Below are positions 27,238 to 38,845 of a stretch of 64,000 nucleotides of DNA, piece by piece. A program made the translations under genes and the position numbers. Source of the DNA: Candidatus Competibacter denitrificans Run_A_D11 (GTDB lineage: Bacteria > Pseudomonadota > Gammaproteobacteria > Competibacterales > Competibacteraceae). The stretch spans positions 62,001 to 126,000 of the forward strand of contig NZ_CBTJ020000020.1 in NCBI RefSeq assembly GCF_001051235.1. The letters are read 5' to 3'. Positions within the stretch are counted from its first letter, which is position 1. The number at the start of each line of letters is the position of its first letter. Under the pieces are notes generated by a model. That model searched no databases. It saw only the letters and a list, made by a program, of their open reading frames with translations, and was not told the origin of the DNA.

Positions 27238-27349
27238 GGCAATGAGCTGAACAGGAAAAAATGCGCTCGGTCGAAGCCGAGATGATCCATTGTAAGAGCA
27301 AGGGCTGCATGGGAGGGTGACCGCTACACCCACCCATGCAAGCACCACA

Positions 27350-28093
27350 TCAATGCACGTCCTTCCAGTATTCCTTCTTGAGAAGATAAAACACTACACT
27401 GGCAAGGAACAGAAACAGAACGACCCAAATACCGAGGCTCTGGCGTTGCAACTGAATCGGTTCGCCGACGTAAGCGAGGAAATTGACCAGATCAACCATC
27501 GCTTCCTTGAACTCTGGCGGACTCATGCTGCCCGGTTGAACCAGTTCAAATCCCTTGAGAGTCTTGGTTTCGTTGCCGGCCTTATCTTTGTGAACTTCGT
27601 AGACCGGCTTTTGCAAACCTTGCAATTCCCATAACACATGCGGCATTCCGGCATTGGGGAAAACGACGTTGTTCACGCCAAATGGCCGGGTAGGATCGAG
27701 ATAAAAGGTCTGGAGGTAGGTATAGAGGTAATCTACGCCCCGCGACCGGGCCATTAAGGTCAGATCAGGCGGCGCTACGCCGAACCACTGCTTGGCATCT
27801 GACTTAGGCATCGCATTTTTCATCAATTCACCGACTTTGGCGCCGGTGAAAATCAGATTGCTTTTGACCTGTTCGTCGGTTAAGCCGATATCGCGGGCCA
27901 TGCGATTGTAGCGCTGGTGCTCCAGTGAATGGCAGCCCATACAGTAGTTGACAAACAGTCTAGCCCCTTTTTGTAGCGAAGCCTTGTTGTGCAAATCAAT
28001 GGGTGCGACCTGTAGCGGATAATCTGCTCCACCAGCCGCGACGCCCAAAGCCGGCAAGGCCAAAAATGCGAGTGCAACGATTATTTTTTTCAT
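27350..28093 (-). CDS. petC: Cytochrome bc1 complex cytochrome c1
   Basis: A 247-residue protein with a signal peptide (to about residue 20), heme c site CMGCH (Cys51, Cys54, His55), an axial Met in the NAGMPHVLWELQG region, and a C-terminal membrane anchor (about 220-240) ending in Lys/Glu-rich residues. It receives electrons from the Rieske protein and passes them to cytochrome c. Overlaps petB by 4 bases. Confidence 0.96.
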   Translation of the reverse strand: MKKIIVALAFLALPALGVAAGGADYPLQVAPIDLHNKASLQKGARLFVNYCMGCHSLEHQRYNRMARDIGLTDEQVKSNLIFTGAKVGELMKNAMPKSDAKQWFGVAPPDLTLMARSRGVDYLYTYLQTFYLDPTRPFGVNNVVFPNAGMPHVLWELQGLQKPVYEVHKDKAGNETKTLKGFELVQPGSMSPPEFKEAMVDLVNFLAYVGEPIQLQRQSLGIWVVLFLFLASVVFYLLKKEYWKDVH

Positions 28094-29334
28094 TTCCAGG
28101 TCACCCTTTCCGGAACGGGCTTGGTTTTTTCGAAAGCCGGCAAGATTGGTAACACGAAGAAGAAGCCAAAATAGAGGAAGGTACAGATCTGCGCCAAGCT
28201 GGTGCGGCCCGGTGTGGTCGGTAGAGCACCCAGATAGCCGAGAATCAAAAAGGACACCACGAAGACCGCCAGGCTCAGTTTGAAGGAAAAACCGCGATAA
28301 CGGATCGACTTAACTGGACTACGATCAAGCCACGGCAAGAAGAACAGAATGACGATGGCAGCACCCATCACCAGCACGCCCCAGACTTGAGTGCCCGCGA
28401 ACGAAGGCACCGCGCGCAACATCGCGTAAAACGGGGTGAAATACCAAACCGGTGCGATGTGGAGGGGGGTTTGCAGCGGATTAGCTGGATCGAAATTAGG
28501 GTGCTCGAGGAAGTAGCCACCCATTTCAGGGGTGAAGAAGATGATCACGGCGAAAAACAGCAGAAACACCATGACACCGACTAAATCCTTAACGGTGTAA
28601 TAGGGATGAAAGGGAATGCCATCCAGCGGTATGCCCTTGTCGTTTTTCAGCTTTTTGATTTCCACCCCATCGGGATTGTTAGAGCCGACCTCGTGCAAAG
28701 CGAGGATGTGGGCGACGACCAACCCCAGCAACACCAGCGGCAGGGCAATCACATGCAGCGAGAAAAAGCGGTTTAAGGTGGCATCCGATACCACGTAATC
28801 GCCGCGAATCCAGATGGAGAGATCCTGGCCGATCACAGGGATCGCGCTGAACAGGTTGATGATGACCTGCGCGCCCCAGTAGGACATTTGGCCCCAGGGC
28901 AACAGATAACCCATGAACGCTTCCGCCATCAGGCACAGGAAGATCACTACCCCAAAAATCCAGATCAATTCACGCGGCTTTTTGTATGACCCATAAATCA
29001 GGGCGCGATACATGTGCAGGTAAACCATGATGAAGAAAGCCGAAGCGCCGGTGGAATGCATATAGCGGATCAGCCAGCCCCACTCGACATCGCGCATGAT
29101 GTATTCGACTGAGGCGAATGCCTCGGCCGCCGAGGGCTTGTAGTTCATCGTCAGCCAAATGCCGGTCAGAATTTGGTTAACCAGCACTAATAAAGCCAGC
29201 GAGCCGAAGAAGTACCAGAAGTTGAAATTCTTGGGTGCGTAGTATTCGGTCAGGTGCTCGCGGATGGATTTGGTTAACGGGAAACGCTCGTCAATCCAGC
29301 CGAGCAGGCCGGTTGTGCCTTGTGTATTTGCCAT
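28090..29334 (-). CDS. petB: Cytochrome bc1 complex cytochrome b
   Basis: A 414-residue full-length cytochrome b with eight membrane helices. Conserved features: WNFGSLA-like N-terminal region (here NFWYFFGSLA), helix-B His pair near MHSTGASAFF, the GYVLPWGQMSYWGA-type Qo motif (YLLPWGQMSYWGAQV), and the PDxxEWY-like HIAPVWYFTPFYAMLRAVP. The Qo-site triad normally Pro-Glu-Trp-Tyr appears as Pro-Val-Trp-Tyr here, as in several proteobacteria. Oxidises quinol and recycles electrons through hemes bL and bH. Start ATG overlaps the petA stop. Confidence 0.96.
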   Translation of the reverse strand: MANTQGTTGLLGWIDERFPLTKSIREHLTEYYAPKNFNFWYFFGSLALLVLVNQILTGIWLTMNYKPSAAEAFASVEYIMRDVEWGWLIRYMHSTGASAFFIMVYLHMYRALIYGSYKKPRELIWIFGVVIFLCLMAEAFMGYLLPWGQMSYWGAQVIINLFSAIPVIGQDLSIWIRGDYVVSDATLNRFFSLHVIALPLVLLGLVVAHILALHEVGSNNPDGVEIKKLKNDKGIPLDGIPFHPYYTVKDLVGVMVFLLFFAVIIFFTPEMGGYFLEHPNFDPANPLQTPLHIAPVWYFTPFYAMLRAVPSFAGTQVWGVLVMGAAIVILFFLPWLDRSPVKSIRYRGFSFKLSLAVFVVSFLILGYLGALPTTPGRTSLAQICTFLYFGFFFVLPILPAFEKTKPVPERVTWK

Positions 29335-29933
29335 TATGCGGCCTCCGGATCAACGCCGATCAACACACGGCTGTCATTGAGATAGCGATAGGACGGGACC
29401 TCCAGGTTCGAGGGTGCAGGGACGCCCTTGTAAACCCGACCGGCCAGGTCGAAGCGAGATCCGTGACAGGGACAGAAGAAGCCACCTTTCCAGGTGGGTC
29501 CCAGATCAGCCGGTGCCGCATCAGGCCGGAACGTAGGCGAACAGCCGAGATGGGTACAGATACCGACCAGCACCAGCACTTCGGGCTTGATCGAGCGGTT
29601 GGTGTTCCGCGCGTATTTCGGTTGTTGGCTAGCCATTTCCGAGTTTGGATCGAGCAGTTCCCCCTTGAGGGTTGGCAAATCGTCCAGCATCTTTTTGCTG
29701 CGCTTTAGAATCCAGACCGGCTTCCCGCGCCATTCGACCGTCATCATGGCGCCTTCTTCCAGCTTACTGATGTCGGCTTCCACCGGTGCCCCAGCAGCCT
29801 GGGCGCGTTCACTGGGCGACCAGGACTTCAAAAAGGGAACGGCGACGAACGCGGCGCCAACGCCACCGACCACAGTAGCCGTAGCGGTCAGAAAGCGGCG
29901 TCTGCCGAGATCGACGTCATCTACCGTACTCAT
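29334..29933 (-). CDS. petA: Ubiquinol-cytochrome c reductase Rieske iron-sulfur subunit
   Basis: A 199-residue protein. The twin-arginine type N-terminus RRRFL (residues 11-15) precedes a hydrophobic anchor (about 17-36). The 2Fe-2S ligands are Cys126 and His128 in CTHLGC and Cys154 and His157 in CPCHGS; Cys131 and Cys156 form the conserved disulfide. First gene of petABC. A TATAAA (minus strand, 29955-29960) is a possible -10 box shortly upstream, with no convincing -35. Confidence 0.96.
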   Translation of the reverse strand: MSTVDDVDLGRRRFLTATATVVGGVGAAFVAVPFLKSWSPSERAQAAGAPVEADISKLEEGAMMTVEWRGKPVWILKRSKKMLDDLPTLKGELLDPNSEMASQQPKYARNTNRSIKPEVLVLVGICTHLGCSPTFRPDAAPADLGPTWKGGFFCPCHGSRFDLAGRVYKGVPAPSNLEVPSYRYLNDSRVLIGVDPEAA

Positions 29934-30444
29934 ACGCAGTCTCCTATTTGTAGATTTATAGTTAAAGTCGAAGGTTGATCATTCATGAGTATGCACGGTT
30001 TTTTTCATGTGCTGGAGCGACGCCGGTAGCCAGACTAGCCAAATCCGGCAGCTTGCGATGGGCAACCGAGCGGCGGATGGAAGCCATCGAAGCGATCTCT
30101 TTTCGTTCCCACAGTAAAGTAAAACTATACCTCACGGAGGGTATTAGGGTCTATGCGGTCGCATAAAGGTTTTTGGTGTCATGGCTCGATATTAAGACGA
30201 GATCGGTTTTAGCCATGGATCAACTCAAATTATTTTGTTATAAAAATTAATTTTTAATAACACAAAAAATTATAATGACTTTGGCAAGAAAATAGCGTGG
30301 CGAGAAAGCGGGTGGTATATCGAATGAAAAGATGTGCAGCCAATGCAGTGATGAATTACCCGCGCCCGAAGACGCGGGACCGAGATAGTTCTGACGCAGA
30401 GTGTGGATTGTCTCTGCAAGTACACCCTGAGCTAAACCAGGTCG
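29934..30444. other. 511-base intergenic region between petA and the first solute-binding protein gene
   Basis: No credible gene. It should contain the petABC promoter (minus strand) and the 3' end of the solute-binding protein transcript. Visible elements: a perfect 14-base palindrome TATGCGGTCGCATA at 30152-30165; an imperfect inverted repeat ATACC/GGTAT at 30127-30144; an A/T-only inverted repeat at 30236-30262; and a hairpin CCCGCG/CGCGGG at 30359-30378 that lies about 66 bases beyond the stop of the solute-binding protein gene and could end its transcript weakly. Confidence 0.5.
30236..30262. repeat. A/T-rich near-perfect inverted repeat
   Basis: TGTTAT (30236-30241), the perfect 14-base palindrome AAAAATTAATTTTT (30242-30255), one extra A, then ATAACA (30257-30262). 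With no G/C in the core it cannot be an ordinary terminator; it may be a protein-binding site or a bent, easily melted segment. Confidence 0.6.
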
Positions 30445-31731
30445 TTATTTAAGTAGAGGAGCAATGTCCTGTCGGCTGATGGGTATGAAGTGACCGTTTT
30501 GCAGAACCATCGTCTCCAGGAAATCCGAGCCTTGATTGTCTGTCGTGAAATCGATCTTGACGCCACCGACATCGTAAGGTTGGCGGCGTGCGGCCTTGAG
30601 GAAAGCCTCACGGGTAATCGGCCCTTCAATTGCTTGCATGATGGTTACAAATGATCGGCCTACTAAATAGGCTTCTAGGCTGTAGTAATCCAGAGTTTTG
30701 CCAAGGGCTTTGCGGGCGTCGGCTACCACAGGCAGCGCTGAGTCGAGCGAAGGCACCACTTGAGCGGAAATCACTTTGTCTTTGACATTGTTATCGCTCA
30801 GTATTTTGGCGAGCCGCTCACCTACAAGCAGGGACGAAGCGCTGAAAAACCAAGGCTCTCCTTTATAGCGAGCAAAAGCCATGAACATATTGGCCGGCTC
30901 TTCAATGGCTGTTAAAACGACAACAAACCGACAGTGGCTATTATTGTCAGCTTCCCATTTTTTTAGAGACTGATAGCCGCCATGAGCGCTAATGGTATGG
31001 TGGAGATAGGCACCCACCGGACCGATATTGTTTCGGTCTGGGCTATCGCCTGGCATATTCAGAATCTGGTCGAGCTTTTGGACGATGGCTTCGGTCCCTG
31101 AATGTCTGGCCAAAGCCGCCCGCATCCCCTTGACGCCAGCCAGGCCAAGAACATCATTCTGGATATACATGCAGACCTCAACAGGCTTGACACCCGCCGC
31201 CAAGGCTATTTCCACCAGAGCATCTGTTTCCGCCGTGTAACTGACACGAAAGTTCAACACATCGCCGGGGCCGGTGAAGCCGACGCCCGTGAGAAAGCCG
31301 AACGCCGGTACCTTGTTTTCAGCCAAGATCGGTAACGCTGCTTTGGTGGTGGGGGAGCCGTAACTATTGACCATCGCAAAGATGCCTTTTGCGATCAAAT
31401 CCTTGGCTGCCACCATTGTTTTGTCAGGCGTGTAAAAGTCATTAGCCGTTAAATACTCGATAGTGCGTTTTTGGACTGTCTGCCCAGCAAGGGCAGCTTC
31501 CATGCCCCGCTTCTGCGCCAAACCATAGACTTTAAAATCCCCTTCCAAGGGGAGGGTAGAGCCAATACGAATTGTTTTGTCGGTTACGCCGGCCTCCTCT
31601 GCCTGGCCCCAAAGTGGAGTCAGGAAAACCCCAAGCAATAATCCCAGCCCTAGCTTGCCGATGAGATAAGGAATACGCCGATTAGCTTTTTTACTGCGGT
31701 TAAACGATGAATTTTTTAGTAATGAATACAT
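30445..31731 (-). CDS. ABC-type branched-chain amino acid-like periplasmic substrate-binding protein (copy 1)
   Basis: A 428-residue protein from the ATG at 31731, which has an AAGGA ribosome site. The N-terminus has a basic stretch and a signal peptide ending near WGQAEE. The mature part begins GVTDKTIRIGSTLPLEGDF, the entrance strand of type I (LivJ/ANF receptor-like) binding proteins, followed by two Rossmann-like lobes (AMVNSYGSPTTKAALPILAENKVPAFG in the first). Ligand unknown. No permease or ATPase genes are adjacent. It is clearly paralogous to the next gene along its whole length (the motifs AALAGQTVQKRTI and RQPYDVGGVK/RQPYDIGGIK recur), so a tandem duplication. Confidence 0.85.
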   Translation of the reverse strand: MYSLLKNSSFNRSKKANRRIPYLIGKLGLGLLLGVFLTPLWGQAEEAGVTDKTIRIGSTLPLEGDFKVYGLAQKRGMEAALAGQTVQKRTIEYLTANDFYTPDKTMVAAKDLIAKGIFAMVNSYGSPTTKAALPILAENKVPAFGFLTGVGFTGPGDVLNFRVSYTAETDALVEIALAAGVKPVEVCMYIQNDVLGLAGVKGMRAALARHSGTEAIVQKLDQILNMPGDSPDRNNIGPVGAYLHHTISAHGGYQSLKKWEADNNSHCRFVVVLTAIEEPANMFMAFARYKGEPWFFSASSLLVGERLAKILSDNNVKDKVISAQVVPSLDSALPVVADARKALGKTLDYYSLEAYLVGRSFVTIMQAIEGPITREAFLKAARRQPYDVGGVKIDFTTDNQGSDFLETMVLQNGHFIPISRQDIAPLLK

Positions 31732-31904
31732 ATCCAATTCCTTATTATTTATAAAAAGCATCATATTTATTACGCTTTCTAGGGTATAGTTTATACTAAA
31801 ACCTTTCATTTTTTTAAGGATATTTGATCATAGGCAAGTAGTTGTCTACCTGGGTACTCGCCCTGTTATGCTAAATTCTTTTATTAGTGTTTTGATTATT
31901 AAAG

Positions 31905-31945
31905 ATAAAAAATACAAAGACCAAGCGAGAGAGACTCGCCTGGTC
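31905..31945 (-). terminator. Rho-independent terminator after solute-binding protein copy 2
   Basis: On the minus strand GACCAGGCGAG and CTCGCTTGGTC (31945-31919) form an 11-base stem with one mismatch around a five-base loop, followed by a T-rich tail (31918-31905). It lies 36 bases past the stop at 31981. Confidence 0.7.
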
Positions 31946-31980
31946 TATTACAAGCTTGCAGCGCTATCGAATTTGGCGTG

Positions 31981-33267
31981 TTACTTAAACAGTTTCACCA
32001 GTTCAGGGTCTTGTGGGCTAACCGGCACAAAGCGACCGTCCCGTAACAGCGTGAAACCCACGAAGTCCGAGCCTTGGTTGTCGGTGGTGAAATCTACCTT
32101 GATACCACCAATATCGTAGGGCTGGCGGTGGGCGGCTTTGAGAAAATTCTCGCGGGTCAGCGGCCCGTCAATGGCTTGCAGGATAGCGACAAACAATTTA
32201 CCGACGATATAGCTTTCCAGGGATGTGTAGTTGAGATTGGTGCCTAGGTTTTTGCGCGCTTCCGTAACGATAGGTAAGGGTGAGTCAAGCGCCGGAACGA
32301 CTTGGGTCGTGATGACTTTATCCTGTACCCCTTTTTCTTTTAGTTGCTTTGTGAACATGTCTCCCACCAGTAAAGAAATCGAACTGAAAACCCAAGATTC
32401 ATTTTTATAGTGGGCATAGCCTATGAACTCAGCGGTTGGAGCAAAGACCGCCACGGTCATTACCAGTCGGCAGTGTGCACCACTGTCTTTTTCCCACTTT
32501 TTCAGTGAATCATAGCCTGGTTTCGCCACGATAATATCTTTAGGGTAGACACCGACCGGGCCAATTCCATTACGATTTGGATTGTCGCCCACCTGATTTA
32601 AAATCTGGTCGAGTTTAGCCACAATCGTTTCAGTGCCGGGTTGCTTTACCAAAGCCTCACGAATGCCTTTGATGCCGCTCATCCCGAAACCATCATTTTG
32701 CACGTAAGCACAAATTTCGCTCGGTTTGACGCCATTGGCTAGCGCGGTTTCGGTGAGACTCTCCAACTCTTTGGTATAGGGTGCGCGAAAGTTGAGCACG
32801 TCGCCGGGTCCTGTGAAACCTGCTCCGGTATAGGGGGCAAACATAGGGATCTTATTTTCTGCCAATATAGGTAACGCCGCGCGGACAGTCGGTGTGCCGC
32901 AGCTGTTGACTATCGCGAAAATCCCTTTGCTGATGAGCTGTTTGGTGTTTTCTATGGCTTTATCAGGCTCATAGAAATCATTGAGTTGTTCAAACTGAAT
33001 CGTTCGTTTCTGTACTGTCTGCCCAGCCAGCGCCGCTTCCATCCCTAGCTTGGTATTTTGCCCAAACATCTTGAGGTCTCCCTCCAGTTGGGTCGAGGCA
33101 CCGATGCGGATTATTTTGTCGGTAACACCCGGTTCTTCGGCTTGGCTCAGGGCTGGGGTCAGACAAAGGCTAAGTAGCAAGGTCAGAACGGCACTGGAGA
33201 CTTTCGCACCCTGCAATCCACTGGATTTGGCATTCTTGCTAGCCGGTCTAAATTGTTGCATAGCCAT
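31981..33267 (-). CDS. ABC-type branched-chain amino acid-like periplasmic substrate-binding protein (copy 2)
   Basis: A 428-residue protein from the ATG at 33267, which follows GAGGAG. Signal peptide to about residue 41 (LSQAEE), then GVTDKIIRIGASTQLEGDL and the two-lobe type I binding-protein fold. It matches copy 1 over the full length, with the same order of motifs and the same length. Its own terminator and its own ribosome site show that the two are separate transcription units. The substrate is not readable from sequence; LivJ-like, amide/urea-binding and receptor-ligand families share this fold. Confidence 0.85.
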   Translation of the reverse strand: MAMQQFRPASKNAKSSGLQGAKVSSAVLTLLLSLCLTPALSQAEEPGVTDKIIRIGASTQLEGDLKMFGQNTKLGMEAALAGQTVQKRTIQFEQLNDFYEPDKAIENTKQLISKGIFAIVNSCGTPTVRAALPILAENKIPMFAPYTGAGFTGPGDVLNFRAPYTKELESLTETALANGVKPSEICAYVQNDGFGMSGIKGIREALVKQPGTETIVAKLDQILNQVGDNPNRNGIGPVGVYPKDIIVAKPGYDSLKKWEKDSGAHCRLVMTVAVFAPTAEFIGYAHYKNESWVFSSISLLVGDMFTKQLKEKGVQDKVITTQVVPALDSPLPIVTEARKNLGTNLNYTSLESYIVGKLFVAILQAIDGPLTRENFLKAAHRQPYDIGGIKVDFTTDNQGSDFVGFTLLRDGRFVPVSPQDPELVKLFK

Positions 33268-33432
33268 AGATAAACTCCTCTGAAGTGATGTTTTTAGGAT
33301 AGAACACCAATGTCTTCGCTTCCATAGCGTTAACAAAAAGGAGCATGAATACTTTATTAGGACATAATTATCTATGATAAATAGGGCTATAAGACTGGAT
33401 AATTCTGATTCTTTTTTATTGAAAACCAGGGC

Positions 33433-34194
33433 TTAAACCGGGTTGTCGATTTCAACAAAAATGAAATTCAGACCGAAGTGTTCAGCTAGATGGGTGCCGA
33501 GCGCTTGTGCACCATAGCGTTCGGTGGCGTGATGGCCCGCCGCAAAGAAATGCAGGCGGTTTTCGCGCGCGAAATGGACGGTTTGCTCAGAGGCTTCACC
33601 GGTTAAAAAGGCATCCGCACCGGCATCAAGAGCCTGTTCGATATAAGATTGTGCGCCTCCAGTGCACCAAGCCAGCCGTTTTATTGGCGCATCATGGCCG
33701 GCGATGTGCAGCGGGGTTCGACTGAGGCGAGCGGCGAGGCGGGCGGCAAAAGCGTGCCCTGGCAGCGGATCGGGCAGTTCTCCCAGCATCACCAATCCCG
33801 GTGTGCGCTGGTTGCCACCAGCCGTTCCGGTGATGGTCAAATCCAGCACACGGGCCAGTTGGACGTTATTGCCGAGTTCTGGATGCGCATCGAGCGGCAG
33901 GTGATAGGCGAGCAGGCTGATCTCATGGCGGAGCAGGGTGGCCAGCCGCCGTTGCTTCATGCCAGTGATGCAAGGGTTTTCACCTTTCCAAAAATAGCCG
34001 TGATGCACTAGCACGGCGTCCGCTTGGTGCTCAATAGCGGCATCCAGCAGCGCCTGACAGGCGGTGACGCCGCCGATCAGGGTTTTCACATCTGCCCGAC
34101 CTTCAACCTGCAAGCCATTCGGGCAATAGTCATTGAAGCTTTCGACCGACAGCAAGCGGTCGCTATAGGCGGCCAGCTCGCTTAAGCCGACCAT
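33433..34194 (-). CDS. Nif3-like dinuclear metal centre protein (YbgI family)
   Basis: A 253-residue protein of the Nif3/YbgI family. Metal-ligand motifs are visible: LVHHGYFW (two His), [14 protein letters not shown], and GHHATERYG near the C-terminus, together with CTGGAQ and LTGEASEQ. Hexameric ring proteins with a two-metal site; related to GTP cyclohydrolase I type 2, real substrate unsettled. Its start overlaps the hisC stop by 13 bases, so it belongs to the his transcript; other gammaproteobacteria often have an algW/degS-type protease at this place. Confidence 0.9.
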   Translation of the reverse strand: MVGLSELAAYSDRLLSVESFNDYCPNGLQVEGRADVKTLIGGVTACQALLDAAIEHQADAVLVHHGYFWKGENPCITGMKQRRLATLLRHEISLLAYHLPLDAHPELGNNVQLARVLDLTITGTAGGNQRTPGLVMLGELPDPLPGHAFAARLAARLSRTPLHIAGHDAPIKRLAWCTGGAQSYIEQALDAGADAFLTGEASEQTVHFARENRLHFFAAGHHATERYGAQALGTHLAEHFGLNFIFVEIDNPV

Positions 34195-35261
34195 CCGCGC
34201 GATTCCAATATCTCGCTGAGCGCAGCCAGTAACGCGGCGTTTTGTTCGGGATGGCCGACGGTGATCCGTAGAAAGTGCTCAATGCGGGGTTGGCGAAAAT
34301 GGCGAACGATAATGCTTTTTTGCCGTAAGGCGCCTGCTAGTTCGCCGGCATCGTACCGAGGATGATGGGCAAACAGGAAATTGGCTGCTGAAGGGAGCAC
34401 CTTAAAACCAAGCTCCCGTAATCCTGCCCTCACTGTTTCCCGACTGGCGATCACGGTTTGGCAGGTCTGCTCGAAGTGATCACGGTCGTCGAAGGCAGCT
34501 ATCGCGCCGGCGATGGCCAGGCGGTCGAGCGGATAGGAATTAAAGCTGTTCTTGACTCGCTCCAATGCCTCGATTAATTCGGGATGGCCGACGGCGAAAC
34601 CCACCCGTAAGCCTGCCAGTGAGCGCGATTTAGACAGTGTTTGCACCACCAGCAGGTTCGGATAGCGGTCCACCAGCGCGATAGCCGTTTCACCACCGAA
34701 ATCGATATAGGCTTCATCCACGACCACGGCTGAATCCGAGTGATGAGAAAGCAGCCATTCCAGATCATCCAGCGGCAGCAGACAGCCGGTTGGCGCATTC
34801 GGATTAGCGAAGATGATGCCGCCATTAGGCTGTTGATAATCAGCGACCCGTAACGTGAAATCCTCAGCCAGCGGTACCGTTTGGTAATCAATGCTATACA
34901 GACCGCAATAAACTGGGTAGAAGCTGTAGGTGATATCAGGAAACAGCAAAGGTGCTGGATGCTGGAACAGCCCCTGAAACACGAACGCCAGCACTTCATC
35001 CGAGCCGTTGCCGACAAACACCTGAGCCGGTGTGATGCGGTAATAATCTGCGATGGCCTGTTTCAACCGTTCGACATTGGGATCGGGATACAAGCGCAAC
35101 GCATCGGATAGCTCCGCCTGAATCGCCTCCAGCACCTTGAGCGATGGTCCGTAGGGATTTTCGTTGGTGTTGAGTTTGATCAGATGAGGGAGCTTGGGTT
35201 GCTCGCCCGGAACGTAGGGCGTAAGTCGGTGAACGAGCGGACTCCAATAGCGATTGCTCAT
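34182..35261 (-). CDS. hisC: Histidinol-phosphate aminotransferase HisC
   Basis: A 359-residue class I/II PLP enzyme. [11 protein letters not shown] near residue 30 is the substrate loop, NPNAPTG binds the cofactor ring, DEAYIDFGG follows, and the PLP lysine lies in [16 protein letters not shown]. It converts imidazole-acetol phosphate to histidinol phosphate. Overlaps hisD by 4 bases. Confidence 0.95.
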   Translation of the reverse strand: MSNRYWSPLVHRLTPYVPGEQPKLPHLIKLNTNENPYGPSLKVLEAIQAELSDALRLYPDPNVERLKQAIADYYRITPAQVFVGNGSDEVLAFVFQGLFQHPAPLLFPDITYSFYPVYCGLYSIDYQTVPLAEDFTLRVADYQQPNGGIIFANPNAPTGCLLPLDDLEWLLSHHSDSAVVVDEAYIDFGGETAIALVDRYPNLLVVQTLSKSRSLAGLRVGFAVGHPELIEALERVKNSFNSYPLDRLAIAGAIAAFDDRDHFEQTCQTVIASRETVRAGLRELGFKVLPSAANFLFAHHPRYDAGELAGALRQKSIIVRHFRQPRIEHFLRITVGHPEQNAALLAALSEILESRGWSA

Positions 35262-36565
35262 GGTTGCTCCGCGATTCGATATTCGGCAGAGCGGGCATGA
35301 GCAGTCAAACCCTCGCCACGGGCCAGGACTGAGGCGGTGCGACCCAGAGTCGCCGCTCCGGTAGGAGAGCAGTTGATGAGGCTAGAGCGCTTCTGGAAAT
35401 CGTACACGCCCAGCGCTGAGGAAAACCGTGCGGTGCGCGAGGTCGGTAAAACGTGATTAGGGCCGGCACAATAATCACCTAACGCCTCGGCGGTGTAACG
35501 ACCGAGGAAAATTGCCCCTGCATGACGGATCAGTGGCAACAGCGCTTCCGGTTTTTCCACCGACAATTCCAAATGTTCTGGCGCGATGAAATTCACCACC
35601 TGCGCGGCTTCGTTCAAGTCGAGCGTTTGAATCAGCGCAGCCCGCCGATCCAACGATGCTTCGATGATTTTCCGCCGCTCCATGCTCGGTAGCAAGGCGT
35701 CGATGCGAGTCGCAACGCGATCCAGAAACGCGGCATCCGGGCTAATCAGAATCGGTTGGGCGTCTTCATCGTGTTCGGCTTGCGAGAATAAATCCATTGT
35801 GATCCAGTCAGGGTCAGTCTGCCCGTCGCAGACCACCAAAATTTCCGAGGGACCAGCGATCATGTCGATGCCGACCGTGCCAAAGACTTGCCGTTTGGCG
35901 GCGGCGACATAGGCATTGCCTGGCCCGACGATTTTATCCACGCGCGGCACGGTCGCCGTGCCGTAAGCCAGTGCGGCCACTGCCTGCGCGCCGCCGATGG
36001 TGAATACTCGGTCCACGCCCGCCACGGCGGCGGCGGCCAATACTAATTCATTCAGTTCACCACCGGGCGTCGGTACTACCATGACGATTTCCGGAACACC
36101 CGCGACCTTGGCCGGGATGGCATTCATCAACACCGAGGATGGATAGGCTGCTTTACCACCGGGGACGTATAGACCCACCCGATCCAAAGGCGTCACTTGC
36201 TGGCCCAACACGGTGCCGTCGGCTTCCGTGAAAACCCAGGATTCCTGTTTTTGTCGCTCAGCATAGGTGCGAATGCGAGCGGCGGCCGTTTCCAGCGCGG
36301 TGCGCTGGTCAACAGGGATACAGTGCAGTGCCTGTTGCAAGCGGATAGGAGGGATTTCCAGATCGCCGGCTTGTTTAGCGTTCAGGCGGTCAAAACGGCG
36401 GGTGTATTCCAGCAAGGCGACATCGCCCACGGTGCGGACTTGAGCGAGGATGTCGCGCACGGTGGTGGTCACGGCTTCATCGGCGACTCCCTCCCACGCG
36501 GTCAGCGTTTCCAGTCGCGTCCAGAAAGCGGGGTCCGCAGTGGTCAGACGTTGGATGTCTGGCAT
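35258..36565 (-). CDS. hisD: Histidinol dehydrogenase HisD
   Basis: A 435-residue enzyme. The signature [16 protein letters not shown] (His in the zinc site) lies near the C-terminus, the [12 protein letters not shown] loop binds NAD, and IAPEHLEL supplies the catalytic Glu-His pair. It oxidises histidinol to histidine in two steps using zinc. It overlaps hisC and lies 33 bases after hisG. Confidence 0.96.
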   Translation of the reverse strand: MPDIQRLTTADPAFWTRLETLTAWEGVADEAVTTTVRDILAQVRTVGDVALLEYTRRFDRLNAKQAGDLEIPPIRLQQALHCIPVDQRTALETAAARIRTYAERQKQESWVFTEADGTVLGQQVTPLDRVGLYVPGGKAAYPSSVLMNAIPAKVAGVPEIVMVVPTPGGELNELVLAAAAVAGVDRVFTIGGAQAVAALAYGTATVPRVDKIVGPGNAYVAAAKRQVFGTVGIDMIAGPSEILVVCDGQTDPDWITMDLFSQAEHDEDAQPILISPDAAFLDRVATRIDALLPSMERRKIIEASLDRRAALIQTLDLNEAAQVVNFIAPEHLELSVEKPEALLPLIRHAGAIFLGRYTAEALGDYCAGPNHVLPTSRTARFSSALGVYDFQKRSSLINCSPTGAATLGRTASVLARGEGLTAHARSAEYRIAEQP

Positions 36566-36598
36566 AAATCGGCTCCAGGATAGGAAGGGCGGCGTGGC

Positions 36599-37231
36599 TC
36601 AGTCGCCTACCGCAACAGCCATGCGCGCGGTGATCGCTTTGATTCGGGCGTGTTTCATCTTCATTGCCGCTTTGTTGACAATCAGCCGCGAGCTAATGTC
36701 GGCGATATGTTCCAGCGGTGCCAGACCGTTGGCTTTCAGAGTATTGCCGGTATCGACGACATCAACGATGTAATCCGCCAACCCCACCAGCGGCGCCAGC
36801 TCCATCGAGCCGTACAGTTTGATGATTTCCACCTGGCGCCCTTGGTCTGCGAAATAACGTCGCGCGATATTGACGAACTTGGTGGCGATCCGAGGGCGGT
36901 GCCAGCGGAGTGGCTGATCAGGACGGCCGGCGACCATCAGCCGACAGCGGGCGATCCGCAAATCCAAGGGTTCATACAGTCCTTCGCCACCGTGCTCCAG
37001 CAGCACATCTTTACCGGCCACACCGAGATCGGCAGCCCCGTATTGCACATACGTCGGCACGTCGGTAGCGCGGATGATCACCAGCTTAACGTCCGGCTGA
37101 TCGGTGTCGAGAATTAACTTACGGCTGGTTTCAGGATCATCAGTCGGTACAATGCCAGCTGCCGCCAGCAGCGGCAGGGTTTCCTGGAAAATGCGGCCCT
37201 TGGATAGGGCGATAGTCAACGGCGCAGCCAT
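36599..37231 (-). CDS. hisG: ATP phosphoribosyltransferase HisG, short form
   Basis: About 211 residues from the ATG at 37231, starting [13 protein letters not shown]. The PRPP loop [14 protein letters not shown] is present. It lacks the C-terminal regulatory domain of long HisG (about 300 residues), so it is the short type that needs HisZ as regulatory partner; hisZ is not in the window. First step of histidine synthesis. Seven bases downstream of murA. Confidence 0.94.
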   Translation of the reverse strand: MAAPLTIALSKGRIFQETLPLLAAAGIVPTDDPETSRKLILDTDQPDVKLVIIRATDVPTYVQYGAADLGVAGKDVLLEHGGEGLYEPLDLRIARCRLMVAGRPDQPLRWHRPRIATKFVNIARRYFADQGRQVEIIKLYGSMELAPLVGLADYIVDVVDTGNTLKANGLAPLEHIADISSRLIVNKAAMKMKHARIKAITARMAVAVGD

Positions 37232-37238
37232 AAACGAG

Positions 37239-38761
<1,523 letters not shown>

Positions 38762-38845
38762 GTCACACACCGGATGTGATGCTGCGAGAAGCGAGGGATA
38801 GAAACGCTCGCTAGGGAGTTTGCGGTCATCAGAGTCTTGAGTCCT

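Noticed and set aside
29975..30166. 63-codon plus-strand frame in the petA upstream gap
   Set aside because: No ribosome site, no hydrophobic or conserved pattern, and it crosses the palindromes; probably chance.
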